In this document: one piece after another, positions 60,580 to 64,000 of the stretch | How positions within the stretch are numbered: position 1 is the stretch's first letter | Layout of the letters: every line of letters begins with the position of its first letter | Origin: Planctomycetaceae bacterium | Lineage (GTDB): Bacteria; Planctomycetota; Planctomycetia; Pirellulales; Pirellulaceae | Direction of reading: 5' to 3' | Length of the DNA stretch: 64,000 nucleotides | Assembly (NCBI GenBank): GCA_015490875.1 | Contig: WFWZ01000264.1 | Span: forward strand, 1 to 64,000 | The notes under the pieces: model-generated | What the model saw: the letters and a program-made list of their open reading frames with translations, nothing else | Databases searched by the model: none | What the model was told of the DNA's origin: nothing | Made by a program: the position numbers and the translations under genes

Positions 60580-63498
60580 TCAGCGCACCGAGTTTTCTGT
60601 CTGTCGTTGGCGAGCCACTCGCCAGCGCCGTTCCGCTTCGTCCCGGTGCGATGTTTCGGGGTATTGATCGAGTACTTGTCGATAGAGGCGCATGGCGGCC
60701 TTCCATCGACCCTGGGTTTCGTAGCACTTGCCTGCTTGTAACAGAGCCGCCGCTTGCCATTGGGGATAGGGATAAAGTGCTTCGACTCGCAGATACGCGC
60801 GAATCGCCTCGTCGTAGCGGCGCTGCAAGAAGTATGACTCGCCGATCATCCACTGCGCCATGGCAGCGGTTTCGGTGCGCCTCGAGCCGGAGGATTGCAG
60901 GACGCGCTGCCACGCGTCGCGAGCCTTGTCGAATTCGGCTCGCCCCAAGTGGCACCGCCCCTCCAGGTAGTTCCATTCCTCGGAGGCACCCTCTTGCCGG
61001 TGGTCGCGGCGGTAAGTTTCGACTCGTTCCAATGCAAGTTTCCATTCTTGGCGATGAGCGGCGATTTGCGCGAGTCTTAGGGCGACCTTTTCTTCCCATA
61101 CCGAGGCGACGTTGGCTTCCGCCAGGTCGTCTGACAGCGAGGCGAATGCTTCTTCGGCATCGTCCCATCGCCCTTCTCGGAAGAATGACTCGGCCTTCCA
61201 GTAGCGTGCGGCATGCTGCACCAAGAGAGAAGTGGTCCCTTGCATTGCTTGGGCCATGGCTTTTCGGCAACCCTCCCAGTCTTCGCGGCGAGCGCGCAAT
61301 TGGCCGGCCAGGAGCCAGGCGTGACTCGACAGACGACCGGCTCGCGCTGGGTCCCGCGTGAGATCCTCGAGGTAGTCTTCGGCTTCCTCGTACCGGCCTG
61401 ATTCTGCAGCCATTCGCGCCAGGCGGTAGGTGGCGTCGGCCCAGACCTCCGAGTCGCGGTATTGCTTGTAAACCGTTTCGAATGCCTGGCGAGAATCAAC
61501 CTGTCGATTTTGATCGCGATAGTTCCAGGCGAGTTCGTACCAGGCTGCGGGAACGAGGGGATCTTCGGCGTAGTCGCGAATCAGTCTTTCCAGGGCGGCG
61601 ACGGCTTCGGTCGTTTGGCGGAGACGCCGGTGGAGTCGTGCTGCGTCGAGGAGGGCTTTTGGAGCGGCTGCCGACTTGCCGTACCGTTCGACGACCTGCT
61701 CGTACATCGCCAACGCGGCGTCCGGCCGCTCGGCTCGTTCCAGCGCTCGGCCCGCCATCCAGGTCGCTTCGGGAGCCAGCGGATGGTCGGGATAGCGTTC
61801 GATGAGTTCCCGCAGAGTCGACAACGACACATCGGTGTCACCACTTCGAAACGCGGCCCAGGCTTTGCCGGCCAGCGCTCCGGCGGCCACTTTCTTGTCC
61901 GCTGCACCGCTGAGTCGCTGATAAAGTGCCGCCGCGCGGTCATTTCGCCCGGCCAATGCCAATGCATCGGCTAGCCGTAGTACGGCCCGCTGGTATCGAC
62001 CGTCGGAACTGGCCTGGTCATCGTCGCTTGTCCACTGATCCAGAACTTGTTCGGCATCCTCCCATCGTTCCAAGCTCGCGTAAGCGGTGACAAGGGAGGA
62101 ACGTACTTGACCGAGATCGAGAAAACGCGGTGGATGGTCCAGGAGCGGCTCTAGCAGCTTCACAGCAATATCATGCTTACCTATGGCTGCCAGCGCGATG
62201 CCGCGCAGGCCGTCAGCGATCGTCACCAACTCCGAAGGACGTTCGAGTTGAAGATCGACTTTTTCGAGTGTCTGCAGGGCGTCGGAAGGACGTCCCAGCG
62301 CCACTTGGGCGCTAGCCAGGATCAGCCGTTCATCTGGCGACTCGCCCGCCAACTCGAGGACGCGACGATACTGGCCGCTGGACATCAACCAGCGTAGCCG
62401 CAATCGGCGAACCGACGCCGCATGGTCGCTCTTAGGAAACGCGTCGAGAAACGCCTGGGCCAGCGAAAGGGATCGCTCGAGGTCTTCGCCGTTTCGCCCC
62501 AGGCGTTGCAGCAGTCGCCACCATGCCCGCTCGGTCCACGGCGAGTACGGCCAGTGTTCGCGAAGGAATGTCCATTTCTTTTCAAGGGCGTCGACGTCGC
62601 CGCGCTCATCTGCGGCCAGTGCCAACAGACCGTGCACTTCGGCGGCGTATGGTCCCTCGGTTCCAGTCGCGTCCTTGCCCAGTCGCTCCTCCACCTTCGC
62701 CCACTGATGGCGCTCGGCGTCGATCCGAGCGAGCGAGACGCGAGCTTCTTCGTGGTAATCTCGGGCAGCGGGGTCGTCGGACAGAGCCGACCAGGTGGCT
62801 TCGGCCTGATCCAGTTTGCCTTCGGCGAGATAGAGTCTGGCCAAACGGAGGCGCGCCAGTAGTGCCGTTTCTGTGTCACCCTGGCGCAGGACGTATTGCA
62901 GGAAGCCCACTGCGAGGGGCGACTGTCCTCGGGCGATGGCGACGTCCGCCAGGCCGAGCCGCGAGGAAACGGCTTCGGGACTTTGAGGGAACTGCTGCAG
63001 AACGTGCAAGTAGTGACGTTCCGCCTGATCGTAGCGCCGAGCCGCCAGTTCGAGTTCGCCGAGGTAGAGTTCCGCCCGCGCGGCCAGAGGATCTCGGGGA
63101 GCTCGCTGAAGGAATTCGGCCAGGTGCGACTGCGCTGTGGCACGGTCGCCAGCCAGATGGGCCAGTTCGCCAAGCCGGTAGTGGGCTCGCGAAACATAGA
63201 CGTGGTCCGGGGCGTCGCGCAGGAAACGTGTGAGTTCCCGGCGCGCGTCTTCGTGTCGGCCGGCTTGAGCCAGCGCCTCGGCGCGGAAAAATCGTGCCTC
63301 GGCGGCGCGAGGATGCTCGGGGAACTCTTGGAGGAATCGCTCGAACTCGCCCGCGGCCAACTCCCATCGGGCCTGGGCGTATTGTCGCGCGGCGACGAGG
63401 AACTGGTCATCCGCTTCGCCCGCAGCGCATAGGCCGACCATGGCGGCCCAACAGGCCACACTCCAAAGATACCGGCAGTGGCGGACCCAACCTTCCAT
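60580..63498 (-). CDS. Exported TPR-repeat protein (972 aa)
   Basis: The product has a signal peptide (about 8-26), then some 20 or more tetratricopeptide repeats (for example FERFLQEFPEHPRAAEARFF, then repeated A-x-Y-x(3)-L motifs such as EAIRAYLRVEALYPYPQWQ near the end). The whole protein should be a superhelical scaffold outside the cytoplasm, resembling BamD/YbgF-type TPR proteins in repeat style but much longer. It is the first gene of the four-gene unit with ExbB, ExbD and the TonB-like toroid protein. It may bind the substrate or partner of the transducer. No enzyme motif is seen. Confidence 0.85.
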   Translation of the reverse strand: MEGWVRHCRYLWSVACWAAMVGLCAAGEADDQFLVAARQYAQARWELAAGEFERFLQEFPEHPRAAEARFFRAEALAQAGRHEDARRELTRFLRDAPDHVYVSRAHYRLGELAHLAGDRATAQSHLAEFLQRAPRDPLAARAELYLGELELAARRYDQAERHYLHVLQQFPQSPEAVSSRLGLADVAIARGQSPLAVGFLQYVLRQGDTETALLARLRLARLYLAEGKLDQAEATWSALSDDPAARDYHEEARVSLARIDAERHQWAKVEERLGKDATGTEGPYAAEVHGLLALAADERGDVDALEKKWTFLREHWPYSPWTERAWWRLLQRLGRNGEDLERSLSLAQAFLDAFPKSDHAASVRRLRLRWLMSSGQYRRVLELAGESPDERLILASAQVALGRPSDALQTLEKVDLQLERPSELVTIADGLRGIALAAIGKHDIAVKLLEPLLDHPPRFLDLGQVRSSLVTAYASLERWEDAEQVLDQWTSDDDQASSDGRYQRAVLRLADALALAGRNDRAAALYQRLSGAADKKVAAGALAGKAWAAFRSGDTDVSLSTLRELIERYPDHPLAPEATWMAGRALERAERPDAALAMYEQVVERYGKSAAAPKALLDAARLHRRLRQTTEAVAALERLIRDYAEDPLVPAAWYELAWNYRDQNRQVDSRQAFETVYKQYRDSEVWADATYRLARMAAESGRYEEAEDYLEDLTRDPARAGRLSSHAWLLAGQLRARREDWEGCRKAMAQAMQGTTSLLVQHAARYWKAESFFREGRWDDAEEAFASLSDDLAEANVASVWEEKVALRLAQIAAHRQEWKLALERVETYRRDHRQEGASEEWNYLEGRCHLGRAEFDKARDAWQRVLQSSGSRRTETAAMAQWMIGESYFLQRRYDEAIRAYLRVEALYPYPQWQAAALLQAGKCYETQGRWKAAMRLYRQVLDQYPETSHRDEAERRWRVARQRQTENSVR

Positions 63499-63670
63499 GG
63501 TTTCCGAATAGATTTCCCATCCGTGGGCAAGAAGCCGTCATACGACTCCGGGCGATTCCGTCACCGAGGGGCAGGACGAGGTAGGACGACGGACTATCTC
63601 ATCTTCTTCCTTCGGTCCTCGCCGGAGGCCTGCGTGACTCGATCCGCTCCAGCCCGCCTATTTTGACACA

Positions 63671-64000
63671 CTACGACGTGGAGGCGGACAGATTCGCCGT
63701 GCGCCAGGCGTACCGCCAACAGGTGGTCGCCTCCACGGTTTTGGGCACTACTTGAAGGGTGTTTTCCGAGGGGCGGTGCAGAAGTGTCGTGTCAGCATCG
63801 ACTTGCAGGGTCCACCGGTGCTGGGTCGATTCGAGAAGGAGGCCGCTTGAAATACCAGTGATCCGGACTTCCGAAGGAAGCACGTACGTGATGCCGAGCC
63901 AGGCGGGGGTTCCTCCAACGCGACAGGCCCAATCGAATCGGACTCCCGTTTCGTCCGGCTGGATGCTCACCGACCAATGGCTGCGCCCGGCCATTCCCAG
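63671..64000 (-). CDS. Partial hypothetical protein, cut by the right window edge
   Basis: The visible part (about 110 aa) is the C-terminal end: WSVSIQPDETGVRFDWACRVGG, WLGITYVLPSEVRITGISSG and LQVVPKTVEATTCWRYAWR. The frame stays open to position 64000, so the real start may lie outside. An internal ATG at 63994 exists but is not proven as start. Beta-rich composition; not recognised. Confidence 0.5.
   Translation of the reverse strand: MGMAGRSHWSVSIQPDETGVRFDWACRVGGTPAWLGITYVLPSEVRITGISSGLLLESTQHRWTLQVDADTTLLHRPSENTLQVVPKTVEATTCWRYAWRTANLSASTS

Noticed and set aside
60580-63498. Periodic pattern that might be DNA repeats
   Set aside because: The period reflects protein-level TPR motifs with diverged DNA, not a tandem DNA repeat.
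1-64000. tRNA or rRNA genes, CRISPR array, complete insertion sequence
   Set aside because: I looked for T-loop motifs (GGTTCGAATCC and variants), regular direct-repeat spacing and transposase motifs, and found none convincing. A covariance-model scan would be needed to be certain.

Overview
The window looks like chromosomal DNA of a GC-rich member of the Planctomycetota. The lineage markers are the sulfatase / DUF1549-DUF1553 cytochrome-type / DUF1501 cluster, a DUF1559-type pseudopilin N-terminus, a neutral ceramidase-type hydrolase, a DUF3472 protein, a very large GspK-like pseudopilin, and dispersed repeats that translate as WEGEAPAEP. A Pirellulales- or Thermogutta-like organism is a reasonable guess, but the order cannot be fixed from this sequence. 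I saw no rRNA, tRNA, CRISPR array or intact insertion sequence.

Layout. (1) 278-5239, minus strand: a tightly overlapping envelope/redox cassette. It encodes a MauE-like membrane protein with a C-terminal CxxC domain, a DUF1573 lipoprotein, a membrane-anchored C39-like cysteine peptidase, a 10-Cys exported protein, an exported protein with a C-terminal anchor, and a very short DUF1559 pseudopilin. (2) 5486-17109: a GT39-type glycosyltransferase diverging from a class-III aminotransferase plus antiquitin-type aldehyde dehydrogenase pair (probable lysine/aminoadipate catabolism), then FabH-PepF, an NRDE protein, a nuclease-like unknown and a LysM-L,D-transpeptidase. (3) 17110-22297: dispersed repeats, a DUF3472 protein, an internally deleted FAD-oxidoreductase pseudogene, a nitrilase-family hydrolase and a GNAT/FemAB-like transferase. 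(4) 22278-28251: sulfatase, cytochrome-containing DUF1549/DUF1553 protein and DUF1501 protein in one transcription unit. (5) 28533-34845: nucleoside-type MFS permease, ceramidase-like hydrolase, two-gene ABC exporter and rhomboid protease.

(6) 34967-53049, minus strand: about 18 kb of type II secretion/type IV pilus-like genes in the order GspE/PilB, PilT, GspE, GspF, GspG, three further pseudopilin-like proteins, a 1731-aa GspK-like protein and a PulJ-like protein. Most 3' junctions are 4-bp ATGA overlaps. No secretin, GspL/M/N or prepilin peptidase is present. (7) 53318-55668: archease and RtcB, an RNA-ligase pair. (8) 56081-57275: two small unknown membrane proteins. (9) 57302-63498, minus strand: a TPR protein, ExbB, ExbD and a 670-aa protein that has a TonB-like N-terminus (S-x3-H in a membrane helix, then a long Pro-rich linker) joined to a squalene-cyclase-like alpha/alpha toroid. 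The right edge cuts into another minus-strand gene.

The strongest candidates for under-described biology are cluster (9), which looks like a proton-motive-force transducer whose output is a toroid domain; cassette (1), which combines thiol redox, C39 proteolysis and a Cys-rich exported protein; and locus (6), a pseudopilin machine with a giant minor pseudopilin. All functional linkage is inferred from gene order and motifs. No database search was possible.
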